Below, piece by piece: positions 1 to 8,906 of a DNA stretch of 64,000 nt. This DNA is from Streptomyces scabiei 87.22 (GTDB lineage: Bacteria > Actinomycetota > Actinomycetes > Streptomycetales > Streptomycetaceae). Under the pieces are notes generated by a model. That model was not told the DNA's origin and did no database searches. It was given only the letters and a program-made list of their open reading frames with translations. The position numbers and the translations under genes were made by a program. The stretch lies in the NCBI RefSeq assembly GCF_000091305.1, contig NC_013929.1:8122001-8186000 (forward strand), in the 5' to 3' direction. Each line of letters opens with the position of its first letter. The stretch's first letter is position 1.

Positions 1-493
1 CATCTTCCAGAAGTACCTCACCGAGCGTCTCCCGCTCCACACGGACGACCTCGGCGAACACGGCGGCTCCAAGGCCACCACCGTCCAGAGCATGATCCAG
101 ACGGCAGTGGAACACATGTACGCCGAATCCGAGGAGAACCGCTTCCTGGAAGTCACCTACGCCAACGGAGACAAGGAAGTCCTCTACTTCAAGGACTTCA
201 ACTCCGGCGCCATGATCGAGAACATCGTCGGCCGCGCCAAGAAAATGGCGATCAAGGACTTCCTCGACAAGAACCAGAAGGGCCTGCGCGTCTCCCACCT
301 CCTCCAGGCATGCGTGGACGAGTTCAAGGAGAACGAGGACCTGCCCAACACCACCAACCCGGACGACTGGGCCCGAATCTCCGGCAAGAAGGGTGAACGG
401 ATCGTCTACATCCGTACCCTGATCACCGGAAAGCAGGGCGCGGACACGGGACGCTCCATCGACACGGTGGCGAACACCGGACAGTACCTGTAA
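1..493 (+). CDS. arc: Proteasome-associated ring ATPase (Arc/Mpa), C-terminal part
   Basis: This is the C-terminal end of the AAA+ ring ATPase that unfolds pupylated proteins and feeds them to the 20S proteasome. The reading frame is open from base 2, so the start lies outside the window; about 163 residues are present. The visible part covers the end of the AAA+ small domain and the extended helical tail typical of Arc/Mpa. The protein ends in Gly-Gln-Tyr-Leu, the tail known to dock into the proteasome alpha ring. The neighbours dop, pup, prcB and prcA follow on the same strand, which makes the assignment secure. A strong hairpin directly after the stop separates it from dop. Confidence 0.93.
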   Translation, partial: IFQKYLTERLPLHTDDLGEHGGSKATTVQSMIQTAVEHMYAESEENRFLEVTYANGDKEVLYFKDFNSGAMIENIVGRAKKMAIKDFLDKNQKGLRVSHLLQACVDEFKENEDLPNTTNPDDWARISGKKGERIVYIRTLITGKQGADTGRSIDTVANTGQYL

Positions 494-502
494 AACACAG
501 GG

Positions 503-537
503 CGGCTGCGGGTGCCCTCACCGGGTACCCGCAGCCG
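503..537 (+). terminator. Hairpin terminator after arc
   Basis: A perfect 11-bp stem (CGGCTGCGGGT pairing with ACCCGCAGCCG) encloses a 13-nt loop, beginning 10 nt after the arc stop codon. There is no T-tract, which is usual for Streptomyces hairpin terminators. It suggests that dop is transcribed from its own promoter in the rest of the 234-nt gap. Confidence 0.6.
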
Positions 538-727
538 AGTGCTTTCCAGGCACAGGCCGGAGCAAGGCAAAGACGCAAATGATCTCCCCACCAGCGCAGA
601 GCCGTTCTAGGCTCTTTCGTACCGCCGAGTCGCGCAGTGCGGGGACGGGCACCGCACACGCACCGGAGCGCCAGCGGTACTTGAGCGGCGTCCCCGACCG
701 AGGACGCCGCCGGGCAAGGAGGGCCGC

Positions 728-2239
728 ATGACCGTACGGCGAGTAATGGGCATCGAGACGGAGTACGGGATCTCCGTCCCCGGCCACCCCAATGCCAATG
801 CCATGCTCACCTCGTCCCAGATCGTCAACGCCTACGCAGCGGCGATGCACCGGGCCCGCCGGGCCCGCTGGGACTTCGAGGAGGAGAACCCGCTGCGGGA
901 CGCGCGAGGCTTCGACCTCGCCCGTGAGTCCGCCGACTCCAGCCAGCTCACCGACGAGGACATCGGCCTCGCCAATGTCATCCTCACCAACGGCGCGCGG
1001 CTCTACGTCGACCACGCCCACCCCGAATACAGCGCACCCGAGGTCACCAACCCCCGCGACGCCGTCCTGTGGGACAAAGCCGGCGAACGCATCATGGCCG
1101 AAGCCGCCGAACGCGCCGCCCAGCTCCCCGGCGCCCAGCCGATCCACCTCTACAAGAACAACACCGACAACAAGGGCGCGTCCTACGGCACGCACGAGAA
1201 CTATCTGATGAAGCGGGAAACCGCCTTCTCGGACATCGTGCGCCACCTCACCCCCTTCTTCGTCTCCCGCCAGGTCTTCGCCGGCGCAGGCCGCGTCGGC
1301 ATCGGCCAGGACGGCCACGAACACGGCTTCCAGCTCAGCCAGCGCGCCGACTACTTCGAGGTCGAGGTCGGCCTGGAGACCACCCTGAAGCGCCCCATCA
1401 TCAACACCCGCGACGAACCCCACGCCGACGCGGAGAAATACCGCCGCCTCCACGTCATCATCGGCGACGCGAACCTGTCGGAGATCTCGACCTATCTGAA
1501 GCTGGGCACGACGGCCCTGGTGCTCTCGATGATCGAGGACGGCTTCATCGCCGTCGACCTCGCCGTCGACCAGCCCGTACGCACCCTCCACCAGGTCTCC
1601 CACGACCCCACCCTGCAACGCCTCATCACGCTGCGCAGCGGGCGCACCCTGACCGCCGTACAGCTCCAGATGGAGTACTACGAGCTGTCGCGCAAGTACG
1701 TCGAGGAGCGCTTCGGGGCCGACGCGGACGATCAGACCAAGGACGTCCTCGCCCGGTGGGAGGACACCCTCAACCGTCTGGAGAACGACCCCATGAGCCT
1801 GGCCGGCGAGCTGGACTGGGTCGCCAAGCGGGAACTCATGGAGGGCTACCGGCGCCGCGACGACCTCGACTGGGACGCCGCCCGCCTCCACCTCGTCGAC
1901 CTCCAGTACGCCGACGTACGCGCCGAGAAAGGCCTCTACAACCGTCTGGCGGCCCGCGGCAGGATGAAGCGGCTGCTGACCGAGCAGGAGGTCGACCGGG
2001 CGCGCACGAAGCCGCCGGAGGACACCCGGGCGTACTTCCGCGGCCGCTGCCTGGAGCAGTACGCGGACGACGTCGCGGCGGCCTCCTGGGACTCGGTGAT
2101 CTTCGATCTGCCGGGCCGGGACTCGCTCCAGCGCGTCCCAACCCTCGAACCGCTTCGCGGAACGCGAAATCACGTCAAGGAGCTCCTGGACCGCTGCCGC
2201 ACGGCAGAAGACCTGGTCAGGGTGCTCTCCGGGCACTGA
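728..2239 (+). CDS. dop: Pup deamidase/depupylase Dop
   Basis: Dop removes Pup from conjugated lysines and, where Pup ends in Gln, deamidates it. The 503-residue protein has the carboxylate-amine ligase fold shared with PafA. The N-terminal GIETEYG motif carries the Mg/ATP-ligating glutamates (E10, E12). The catalytic aspartate is D95 in the [12 protein letters not shown] segment, and residues about 40-80 form the Dop-specific insertion absent from PafA. The [19 protein letters not shown] block near residue 230 is shared with PafA. The ATG is preceded by AAGGAGG at good spacing. It lies directly upstream of pup. Because the local Pup already ends in Glu, Dop probably acts here mainly as a depupylase (inference). 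Confidence 0.97.
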   Translation: MTVRRVMGIETEYGISVPGHPNANAMLTSSQIVNAYAAAMHRARRARWDFEEENPLRDARGFDLARESADSSQLTDEDIGLANVILTNGARLYVDHAHPEYSAPEVTNPRDAVLWDKAGERIMAEAAERAAQLPGAQPIHLYKNNTDNKGASYGTHENYLMKRETAFSDIVRHLTPFFVSRQVFAGAGRVGIGQDGHEHGFQLSQRADYFEVEVGLETTLKRPIINTRDEPHADAEKYRRLHVIIGDANLSEISTYLKLGTTALVLSMIEDGFIAVDLAVDQPVRTLHQVSHDPTLQRLITLRSGRTLTAVQLQMEYYELSRKYVEERFGADADDQTKDVLARWEDTLNRLENDPMSLAGELDWVAKRELMEGYRRRDDLDWDAARLHLVDLQYADVRAEKGLYNRLAARGRMKRLLTEQEVDRARTKPPEDTRAYFRGRCLEQYADDVAAASWDSVIFDLPGRDSLQRVPTLEPLRGTRNHVKELLDRCRTAEDLVRVLSGH

Positions 2240-2427
2240 ACCGGGGTTCAATCGTGATCAGCCGGGCAGGGTGGAAACACCGCCGTCCGGGAATCATCGA
2301 GGTGGCCCCCGGACGTTGTGGAAACAACGGGGCCAATGTCGGACCCGGCTTGTAGGGTCTGATCATCACCGATCGGCAGGAATGCCGACCTGTCGACCAT
2401 GTCGGGCAACAGAGCGGGGTGAGGGTT
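2240..2427 (+). promoter_or_regulatory. dop-pup intergenic region with two small palindromes
   Basis: This 188-nt gap contains two short inverted repeats with the same TGGAAACA core: GGTGGAAACACC at 2270-2281 and GTTGTGGAAACAAC at 2315-2328, about 46 bp apart. A TAGGGT hexamer at about 2353 could be a -10 element for pup. The paired sites look like a regulator-binding region or RNA hairpins, but no regulator can be named from the sequence. Confidence 0.3.
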
Positions 2428-2643
2428 ATGGCGACCAAGGACACCGGCGGCGGCCAGCAGAAGGCCACCCGTTCCACCGAGGAGACCGAGGCGGCGCCGG
2501 AGGCGCAGGCATCGGAGGACCTCAAGGAGCGACAGGAGAAGCTCAGCGACGACGTGGACTCTGTACTCGACGAAATCGATGATGTACTCGAGGAAAATGC
2601 AGAGGATTTCGTGCGCTCCTTCGTGCAAAAGGGCGGAGAGTAG
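2428..2643 (+). CDS. pup: Prokaryotic ubiquitin-like protein Pup
   Basis: Pup is the small, largely disordered protein tag that PafA attaches to substrate lysines. The 71-residue product has an acidic, low-hydrophobicity sequence, the conserved coiled-coil segment SDDVDSVLDEIDDVLEENAE that binds the ATPase, and the C-terminal FVQKGGE. The C-terminal residue is glutamate rather than glutamine, so it can be ligated without prior deamidation. The ATG at 2428 is preferred because it follows GGGGTGAGG closely and gives the family-typical MATKDTGGG start; an in-frame GTG 9 nt upstream would add three residues. Confidence 0.96.
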   Translation: MATKDTGGGQQKATRSTEETEAAPEAQASEDLKERQEKLSDDVDSVLDEIDDVLEENAEDFVRSFVQKGGE

Positions 2644-2683
2644 AGGCTCGGATCTGATTTCACCTTCGAATTGAAGGTTCGGG

Positions 2684-3287
2684 TTGCGGGGGATGGCAGA
2701 GGCCGAGAAGCAGTGCAGCAGGTGCGGGCGAAGGCTGTCCGTCACCGCCTTCGCCAAGGACAGGAACCGTGGCGACGGCCTTCAGGTGAGGTGTCGGGAG
2801 TGCGTGGCCGAGTACAGCGCCGCGCACTACCGTCGTCGCCGCGAGGCCATGGGAAAGCCCGCGCGGGAAAAAGTGGACGTTCCCGCGGGGCACAAACTCT
2901 GCCGCACATGCGGCGAGATCAAGCCGCACGGTGAGTGGCATCGCAACGGCGTCCGACGGCCTGTCGACCCGTTGCAAGGCGTGCCGTGCAATCCAGAGCA
3001 GGCAGGGCCACCTGAAGCGTCAGTACGGCATCACCGAAGCCGAGCGCGACCATCTGATCGCCTCTCAAGGGGGCGTCTGCTGTATCTGTTTGGCTGCTTT
3101 GCCGGCGCATGTGGATCACTGCCACGAGACGGGTAGGGTCCGAGGCGTACTGTGCTTCAGCTGCAACGCGGCGCTGGGGCAGTTCAAGGATCGGCCCGAC
3201 GTCATGAGGCGGGCTGCGACATATGTGGAAGGAAACGCGTGGAAGCCAACACTCGTAGCACCGGGCGTCTACCAGCTGCCTTCCTGA
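2684..3287 (+). pseudogene. HNH/endonuclease VII-type gene, frameshifted
   Basis: Two overlapping frames together encode one endonuclease VII-like protein. The first frame (2684-3136) gives the N-terminal half, with CSRCGRR, CRECVAEY and CRTCGEI zinc-knuckle pairs. The second, open from at least 2931 to 3287, continues with CKACRAIQ and the nuclease core [16 protein letters not shown] followed by CNAALG, a typical His-Cys/HNH-type site. Similarity passes from one frame to the other around 2940-2950, where one surplus base (or two missing) breaks the gene. Either a recent mutation or a sequencing error would explain it. A TTG at 2684 fits the GAAGG at 2673 better than the ATG at 2693. The intact second frame overlaps prcB by 49 nt. 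A role in the proteasome operon is unknown. Confidence 0.75.
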
Positions 3288-4084
3288 CGCCTGGGTCGTC
3301 GTCCTTCATGGACTTCCTGTCGGACCACCAGCCGGAGCTGCTGCCCGGCAAGCGGCAGCTGCCGCCGACCCAGGGTGTCATCGAAGCTCCGCACGGCACG
3401 ACGATCGTGGCCGTGACGTTCCCCGGTGGTGTGGTGCTCGCCGGTGACCGCCGGGCCACGATGGGGAACATGATCGCCCAGCGGGACATCGAGAAGGTGT
3501 TCCCGGCCGACGAGTACTCGGCCGTCGGTATCGCCGGCACGGCGGGCCTGGCCGTGGAGATGGTGAAGCTGTTCCAGCTGGAGCTGGAGCACTTCGAGAA
3601 GGTCGAGGGCGCGCAGCTGTCGCTGGAGGGCAAGGCGAACCGGCTGTCGACCATGATCCGTTCCAACCTGGGCATGGCCATGCAGGGTCTGGCCGTGGTC
3701 CCGCTGTTCGCCGGTTACGACGTGGACCGGAACAGGGGGCGGATCTTCTCGTACGACGTGACGGGCGGCCGTTCCGAGGAGAGCGGTTACGCGGCGACCG
3801 GTTCGGGCTCGATCTTCGCGCGCGGTGCGATGAAGAAGCTGTTCCGTGCGGACCTCTCGGAGGCCGACGCGACGACCCTGGTCGTCCAGGCCCTCTACGA
3901 CGCGGCGGACGACGACTCGGCGACCGGTGGTCCCGATGTGGCCCGCCGGATCTATCCCATCGTCACCGTGATCACCGAGGACGGCTTCCGCCGGCTCACC
4001 GACGAGGAGTCCTCCGAGATCGCCCGTTCGATCCTGGAGCGGCGTCTGGAGCAGCCGGACGGTCCCCGGGCCGCGCTGCTCTAG
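3239..4084 (+). CDS. prcB: 20S proteasome beta subunit
   Basis: PrcB is the proteolytic subunit of the 20S core particle. With the GTG at 3239, preceded by GGAAGGAA, the product is 281 residues, the length I recall for Streptomyces PrcB. Residues 1-53 are the propeptide, ending EAPHG. Autocleavage would expose the nucleophilic Thr54 of [11 protein letters not shown]. Further Ntn-hydrolase landmarks follow: the GDRRATMGN segment with the catalytic-site Asp and Arg, and [11 protein letters not shown]. The start lies inside the 3' end of the frameshifted endonuclease gene, suggesting translational coupling in the original operon. prcA follows after a 70-nt gap. Confidence 0.97.
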   Translation: MEANTRSTGRLPAAFLTPGSSSFMDFLSDHQPELLPGKRQLPPTQGVIEAPHGTTIVAVTFPGGVVLAGDRRATMGNMIAQRDIEKVFPADEYSAVGIAGTAGLAVEMVKLFQLELEHFEKVEGAQLSLEGKANRLSTMIRSNLGMAMQGLAVVPLFAGYDVDRNRGRIFSYDVTGGRSEESGYAATGSGSIFARGAMKKLFRADLSEADATTLVVQALYDAADDDSATGGPDVARRIYPIVTVITEDGFRRLTDEESSEIARSILERRLEQPDGPRAALL

Positions 4085-4154
4085 CCGGTCCGGCCCGCGA
4101 GGGCTCTTTTGTCCAGGTGATCCAGTGACTCCGACAGAAAGGGACGGATAACCG

Positions 4155-4901
4155 GTGTCGACTCCGTTCTATGTCTCACCCCAGCAGGCGATGGCCGACC
4201 GGGCGGAGTATGCCCGCAAGGGCATCGCCCGTGGCCGCAGCCTGGTCGTGCTGCAGTATGCCGACGGCATCGTGTTCGTCGGCGAGAACCCGTCCCGTGC
4301 GCTGCACAAGTTCAGCGAGATCTACGACCGGATCGGTTTCGCGGCCGCCGGTAAGTACAACGAGTACGAGAACCTGCGGATCGGTGGTGTGCGGTACGCG
4401 GACCTCCGCGGCTACACCTACGACCGTGACGATGTGACCGCTCGTGGTCTGGCGAACGTCTACGCCCAGACGCTGGGCACGATCTTCTCCTCGGCGGCCG
4501 AGAAGCCGTACGAGGTGGAGCTGGTCGTGGCGGAGGTGGGGGAGACCCCGGAGGGCGATCAGATCTATCGGCTGCCGCACGACGGTTCGATCGTCGACGA
4601 GCACGGTTCGGTGGCGGTCGGTGGCAATGCCGAGCAGATCAGCAGCTATCTGGACCAGCGTCATCAGGACGGGATGTCCTTGGCGGAGGCGCTGAAGCTG
4701 GCGGTGCAGGCGCTGTCGCGTGACACCAACGGCACGCAGCGGGAGATTCCCGCGGAGCGTCTGGAGGTGGCGGTGCTGGACCGTACGCGTCCGCAGCAGC
4801 GCAAGTTCAAGCGGATCGTCGGCCGTCAGCTCGACCGTCTGCTGGAGGCGGACGGCGCTACGACGGAGGCGGAGAGCTCCGCGGAGGAGGAAGACGAGTA
4901 G
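4155..4901 (+). CDS. prcA: 20S proteasome alpha subunit
   Basis: PrcA forms the outer heptameric rings of the 20S core and docks the Arc ATPase. The 248-residue protein opens with [23 protein letters not shown], the conserved alpha-type N-terminus that gates the pore, and has the alpha-subunit fold without a catalytic threonine. The acidic C-terminal tail (SSAEEEDE) is typical of actinobacterial PrcA. GTG is the start. It is the last gene of the pup-prcB-prcA unit and is followed by a strong hairpin. Confidence 0.97.
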   Translation: MSTPFYVSPQQAMADRAEYARKGIARGRSLVVLQYADGIVFVGENPSRALHKFSEIYDRIGFAAAGKYNEYENLRIGGVRYADLRGYTYDRDDVTARGLANVYAQTLGTIFSSAAEKPYEVELVVAEVGETPEGDQIYRLPHDGSIVDEHGSVAVGGNAEQISSYLDQRHQDGMSLAEALKLAVQALSRDTNGTQREIPAERLEVAVLDRTRPQQRKFKRIVGRQLDRLLEADGATTEAESSAEEEDE

Positions 4902-4927
4902 TCCCCTCGTAGGACCCAGCCCGTAGT

Positions 4928-4955
4928 GCGCCCCGGCCGGCACAGGCCGGGGCGC
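4928..4955 (+). terminator. Terminator of the pup-prcBA operon
   Basis: A perfect 11-bp GC stem (GCGCCCCGGCC with GGCCGGGGCGC) around a 6-nt loop starts 26 nt after the prcA stop codon. It lies between convergent genes (prcA and the LacI-type regulator) and could stop both transcripts. Confidence 0.7.
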
Positions 4956-5013
4956 GCGGCGTTCGGTGGCTGTGCGGAGCCGGGCTGCCCAGGGTGCTCG
5001 GACGGGCGCGCGC

Positions 5014-6036
5014 TCAGGCTCCTGGCGGTGCCGTGGAGGCCCGGACCACCAACTCCACCGGGATGTCCCCTTCTGCCGGTGTGCGTCCTTCCAGGACGGC
5101 CAGCAGGGCCTCCATTCCGCGCTCGCCGAACAGCTCCGCGTCCAGTCGTACGGTGGTCAGCTCGGGGTCGAGGGCCGTGGCGAGGGCGAGGTCGTCGAGG
5201 CCGGTGACGGAGATGTCCTCGGGGATGCGCAGTCCCAGGCGTCGTACGGCCTTGTAGACGCCTGCGGCCAGTTTGTCGTCGTCGCAGACCACGGCGGTGG
5301 GGCGTCCTTCGGGGGCGCCGGTGCTGCTCAGGGCGGCTTCCGCCGCGGCCAGCGCGCCCTCGATGGAGATCGGCGCGGGGGCCGTGCGCAGGGTCGTGCC
5401 CGGTACCGATTCCACTCTCGTGGCCAGTTCCCGGGCGCGGACGCGGAAGGTCCAGGAGGGGATGTCGGCGGCGAGGTGGAGGAAGTGGCGGTGTCCGAGG
5501 CCGAGGAGGTGGTCGGCGATCTGGCGTACGCCGTCGCGGATGTCGAGGTTGACGGTGGCGGCGCCGAGGCTGCCGTCGGGGTCGCTGTCGAGCATGACCA
5601 GGGGGAGTTGGTCGCCGCGGATGGCGGTGAGGGCGTCGGCGGCCATGGAGGAGGCGATGACGCCGTCGAGGGCGGCCTGGGCGGAGGCGAAGGGGTCGCG
5701 GGCGGGGCCGACGCCTTCGGGGGAGGGGTAGAGGACGACGCCGAAGCCGTGGCGGGCTGCGACGCGGGCGGCTCCGGTGTAGACGCCGGCGAAGAATTCG
5801 GTGGTCAGGGCGGGGACGACGAGCAGGACGGTGCGGGTGCGGCCGAGGCGGAGGTTGCGGGCGGCGAGGTTGGGGCGGTAGCCGAGGTCGCGTGCGGTGT
5901 CGCGGACGCGTTGGGCGGTGGTCTCGGAGACGCGGCCGCGCCATTTGTCGCCGAGGACGAGGGAGACGGCGGCCTGGGAGACGCCCGCGGCCTGGGCGAC
6001 GTCACGGCTCGTGGGCCGGGTGCTACCTCGTGCCAC
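5014..6036 (-). CDS. LacI-family transcriptional regulator
   Basis: This is a 340-residue LacI/GalR repressor. The N-terminal helix-turn-helix and hinge are seen in TSRDVAQAAGVSQAAVSLVL and the following LGYRPNLAARNLR. The C-terminal part is a periplasmic-binding-protein-like effector domain, ending with GDIPVELVVRAST. The GTG start at 6036 follows AAGGAG with a 10-nt spacer; upstream in-frame codons have no homology. It diverges from an MFS transporter gene, which it probably represses through the inverted repeat in the 108-nt gap. The natural effector, usually a sugar for this family, cannot be inferred. Its location between prcA and pafA does not imply a proteasome role. Confidence 0.9.
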   Translation of the reverse strand: MARGSTRPTSRDVAQAAGVSQAAVSLVLGDKWRGRVSETTAQRVRDTARDLGYRPNLAARNLRLGRTRTVLLVVPALTTEFFAGVYTGAARVAARHGFGVVLYPSPEGVGPARDPFASAQAALDGVIASSMAADALTAIRGDQLPLVMLDSDPDGSLGAATVNLDIRDGVRQIADHLLGLGHRHFLHLAADIPSWTFRVRARELATRVESVPGTTLRTAPAPISIEGALAAAEAALSSTGAPEGRPTAVVCDDDKLAAGVYKAVRRLGLRIPEDISVTGLDDLALATALDPELTTVRLDAELFGERGMEALLAVLEGRTPAEGDIPVELVVRASTAPPGA

Positions 6037-6080
6037 GGTCGGCGTGCTCCTTCGTATGGACTGGTGGGCTGGGCACATGG

Positions 6081-6107
6081 TACGTATGACGGGAGACGTT
6101 ATACGTA
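6081..6107. promoter_or_regulatory. Candidate LacI-type operator
   Basis: Seven-bp inverted repeats TACGTAT and ATACGTA lie 13 bp apart, and the tetramer ACGT recurs four times between 6082 and 6113. The site sits in the divergent gap between the LacI-type gene and the MFS gene, where an autoregulatory operator is expected. Assignment to this regulator rests on position and symmetry only. Confidence 0.5.
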
Positions 6108-6144
6108 ACACGTCGCTCGTCGAGCGCCCTTCGAGAGGCAGGAC

Positions 6145-7404
6145 ATGGCCGCCGGATATCTCGGGATCCTCAGGACGCGGCACGCCGCGCGGCTGCTGGC
6201 CGGAACGCTGGTGGGCCGGCTGCCGAACGCCACGGCGGCGATCGCGGTCGTGCTCTTCGTCCGGGCGGAGGGCGGCAGCTACAGCCTCGCGGGCGCGCTG
6301 GCGGCCGTGTACGGCCTCGCCAACGCCGTGGGGCAGCCGCTGCTGGGGCGGCTCGTGGATCTGTACGGCCAGCCGCGTGTGCAGCTCCCGGCGGCCGTCG
6401 TCTCCGCGCTCGCCATGACCGTCTTCGCCCTGTCCGGGCTGGATCCGCTGCCGGTGGCGTATCTCGCGATGGCGGTGGCGGGGCTGTTCACGCCTCCGCT
6501 GGAGGGCGGGCTGCGGGCGCTGTGGTCCTCGGTGCTGCGCGGGGAGGAGCAGGTGCACACGGCGTACGCGATGGACGCGGTGGCGCAGGAGGTCATGTTC
6601 ACGGTCGGGCCGCTGCTGGTGACCCTGTGCGTGGCGCTGTGGTCGGCGTCGGCGGCGCTCGTCGTGCTCAGTGCCGTCGGGGTGCTCGGTGCGCTGTGGG
6701 TGGTCGTGTCGCCGCCTTCGCGGGCGTGGCGTTCGGCGCCGCGCGAGGCGCACTGGCTGGGCGCGCTGCGTTCTCCGGGGCTGCTGGCGCTGCTGGGCGC
6801 GTTCTTCTTCGTGGGCATCGCGCTGGGTTCGATCACGGTGGCCGCGGTGTCGTACGCGGACGGTCACGGTGGGGACGCGGTGTACGGGTGGCTGATGGCG
6901 GGGGTCGGGCTGGGTGCGCTGGTGGGCGGGACGGTGTACGGGGCGCGGCGGTGGCGCGGGGCGCCGGAGCGGCGTCTGCAGGTGCTGGTGGCGTTTCTGG
7001 CGGTCTGTTATGTGCCGCTGACGCTGATGCCGGGTCCGGTGGGGATGACGGGGCTGACGGCGCTCGCGGGGGTGTTCCTGGCGCCGGCCATCGCCTGTGT
7101 GTTCGTTCTTGTCGACCGGCACGCGCCGCGTGGCACGGTGACGGAGGCGTTCTCGTGGATCGTGACGACGTTCACGGTGGGCCAGTCGGCCGGAACGGCG
7201 GTCGCGGGGCCGGTGGTCGAGTGGGGCGGGACCCTGTGGGGGTTCGTGGTGCCGGGTGCGGCGGGGGCCGTGTCGTTGCTGGTTCTGCTGGCCACCGGAC
7301 GGGTTCTCGCTGTTCCCTCCGGGGGTGCTGTGGTTGCGGTCTCATCGGAAAATGATCCGAACCGTGCTGCCGAACCCCGTTTCAGCTCGGTGGATCGGGC
7401 GTAA
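6145..7404 (+). CDS. MFS transporter
   Basis: This 419-residue integral membrane protein has about twelve hydrophobic segments and the MFS signature loop GRLVDLYGQPRVQ between the second and third helices. It most resembles drug/metabolite exporters of the MFS; the substrate is unknown. Its start is 108 nt from the divergently transcribed LacI-family gene, so it is the likely target of that regulator. It ends only 9 nt before pafA, so pafA may be partly co-transcribed from this promoter even though the functions appear unrelated. Confidence 0.85.
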   Translation: MAAGYLGILRTRHAARLLAGTLVGRLPNATAAIAVVLFVRAEGGSYSLAGALAAVYGLANAVGQPLLGRLVDLYGQPRVQLPAAVVSALAMTVFALSGLDPLPVAYLAMAVAGLFTPPLEGGLRALWSSVLRGEEQVHTAYAMDAVAQEVMFTVGPLLVTLCVALWSASAALVVLSAVGVLGALWVVVSPPSRAWRSAPREAHWLGALRSPGLLALLGAFFFVGIALGSITVAAVSYADGHGGDAVYGWLMAGVGLGALVGGTVYGARRWRGAPERRLQVLVAFLAVCYVPLTLMPGPVGMTGLTALAGVFLAPAIACVFVLVDRHAPRGTVTEAFSWIVTTFTVGQSAGTAVAGPVVEWGGTLWGFVVPGAAGAVSLLVLLATGRVLAVPSGGAVVAVSSENDPNRAAEPRFSSVDRA

Positions 7405-7413
7405 TGTTCAGTC

Positions 7414-8775
7414 ATGGACCGCCGCATTTTCGGGCTGGAGAACGAGTACGGCGTCACGTGCACGTTCAGGGGACAGCGCCGTCTGTCTCCTGACGAGGTG
7501 GCGCGGTACCTCTTCCGCCGTGTCGTGTCATGGGGCCGCAGCAGCAATGTGTTTCTGCGGAACGGGGCCCGCCTCTATCTCGACGTGGGCTCACATCCGG
7601 AATACGCGACACCCGAATGTGACAACGTGACCGAACTCGTCACTCATGACAAGGCCGGCGAGCGCATTCTCGAAGGACTGCTGGTCGACGCCGAACGCCG
7701 CCTGCACGAGGAGGGAATCGCGGGCGACGTCTATCTCTTCAAGAACAACACGGACTCGGCGGGCAACTCGTACGGGTGCCACGAGAACTATCTGGTGGCC
7801 CGGCACGGGGAGTTCTCCCGGCTCGCCGACATCCTGATTCCGTTCCTCGTCACCCGGCAGCTGCTGTGCGGCGCGGGCAAGGTGCTGCAGACCCCGCGTG
7901 GTGCGGTGTACTGCGTGAGCCAGCGCGCGGAGCACATCTGGGAGGGCGTCAGCTCGGCGACCACCCGCTCCCGGCCGATCATCAACACCCGCGACGAGCC
8001 GCACGCCGACGCGGAGCGGTACCGCCGTCTCCACGTCATCGTGGGTGACTCGAACATGTCCGAGACGACCATGCTGCTGAAGGTCGGGGCCACCGACCTG
8101 GTGCTGCGCATGATCGAGGCGGGCACGGTCATGCGTGACCTCACCCTGGAGAACCCGATCCGGGCGATCCGCGAGGTCAGCCATGACATCACGGGCCGTC
8201 GCAAGGTGCGGCTGGCCAGTGGCCGGGAGGCGTCCGCGCTGGAGGTGCAGCGCGAGTACTACGAGAAGGCCGTGGACTTCGTGGAGCGCCGCGGCATCCG
8301 TACGGGCACCGTCGAGCAGGTCCTGGAGCTGTGGGGCCGCACGCTGGACGCGATCGAGGCCGAGGACCTCGACCGGATCGGCACCGAGATCGACTGGGTG
8401 ATGAAGTACAAGCTCATCGAGCGGTACCGGGCCAAGCACAACATGACCATGTCGCATCCGCGGGTCGCTCAGATAGACCTCGCGTATCACGACATCCACC
8501 GCCGTCGTGGCCTCTACTACCTGTTGGAGAGGAAAGGTCAAGCCACTCGGATCTGCAATGACTTGAAGATCTTCGAGGGCAAGTCGGTTCCGCCGCAGAC
8601 GACTCGGGCGCGGTTGCGCGGTGACTTCATCCGGCGTGCGCAGGAACAGCGCCGGGATTTCACGGTCGACTGGGTGCATCTGAAGCTCAACGACCAGGCG
8701 CAGCGGACGGTGTTGTGCAAGGACCCGTTCCGTTCGGTGGACGACCGGGTGGAGAAGCTGATCGCCGGAATGTGA
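7414..8775 (+). CDS. pafA: Pup-protein ligase PafA
   Basis: PafA activates the C-terminal glutamate of Pup with ATP and joins it to lysine side chains of target proteins. The 453-residue protein shares the ligase fold with Dop. GLENEYG near the N-terminus provides the Mg/ATP-ligating glutamates (E9, E11), and D57 in [16 protein letters not shown] is the predicted catalytic base. It lacks the Dop-type insertion. The [19 protein letters not shown] block and the C-terminal domain involved in Pup binding are present. It is separated from pup and prcBA by the LacI and MFS genes. Confidence 0.97.
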   Translation: MDRRIFGLENEYGVTCTFRGQRRLSPDEVARYLFRRVVSWGRSSNVFLRNGARLYLDVGSHPEYATPECDNVTELVTHDKAGERILEGLLVDAERRLHEEGIAGDVYLFKNNTDSAGNSYGCHENYLVARHGEFSRLADILIPFLVTRQLLCGAGKVLQTPRGAVYCVSQRAEHIWEGVSSATTRSRPIINTRDEPHADAERYRRLHVIVGDSNMSETTMLLKVGATDLVLRMIEAGTVMRDLTLENPIRAIREVSHDITGRRKVRLASGREASALEVQREYYEKAVDFVERRGIRTGTVEQVLELWGRTLDAIEAEDLDRIGTEIDWVMKYKLIERYRAKHNMTMSHPRVAQIDLAYHDIHRRRGLYYLLERKGQATRICNDLKIFEGKSVPPQTTRARLRGDFIRRAQEQRRDFTVDWVHLKLNDQAQRTVLCKDPFRSVDDRVEKLIAGM

Positions 8776-8906
8776 GTCCGATTGTTCCGGCCCGGATTGC
8801 CGGAACGCAACGCGGGGCGCCGTACGTTTGCCGTACGGCGCCCTTCGCACGCCGTAGAGTTGCGCGCACGCCATCCGACAAGATCGACCGATACGAGGCC
8901 TTCATC

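Noticed and set aside
2931-2955. Programmed +1 frameshift in the endonuclease VII gene
   Set aside because: There is no stop codon in the zero frame at the junction, no prfB-like slippery context and no stimulatory structure; mutation or sequencing error is simpler.
4966-6108. 380-codon plus-strand frame of Gly/Glu/Asp-rich sequence
   Set aside because: It is the antisense shadow of the LacI-type regulator.
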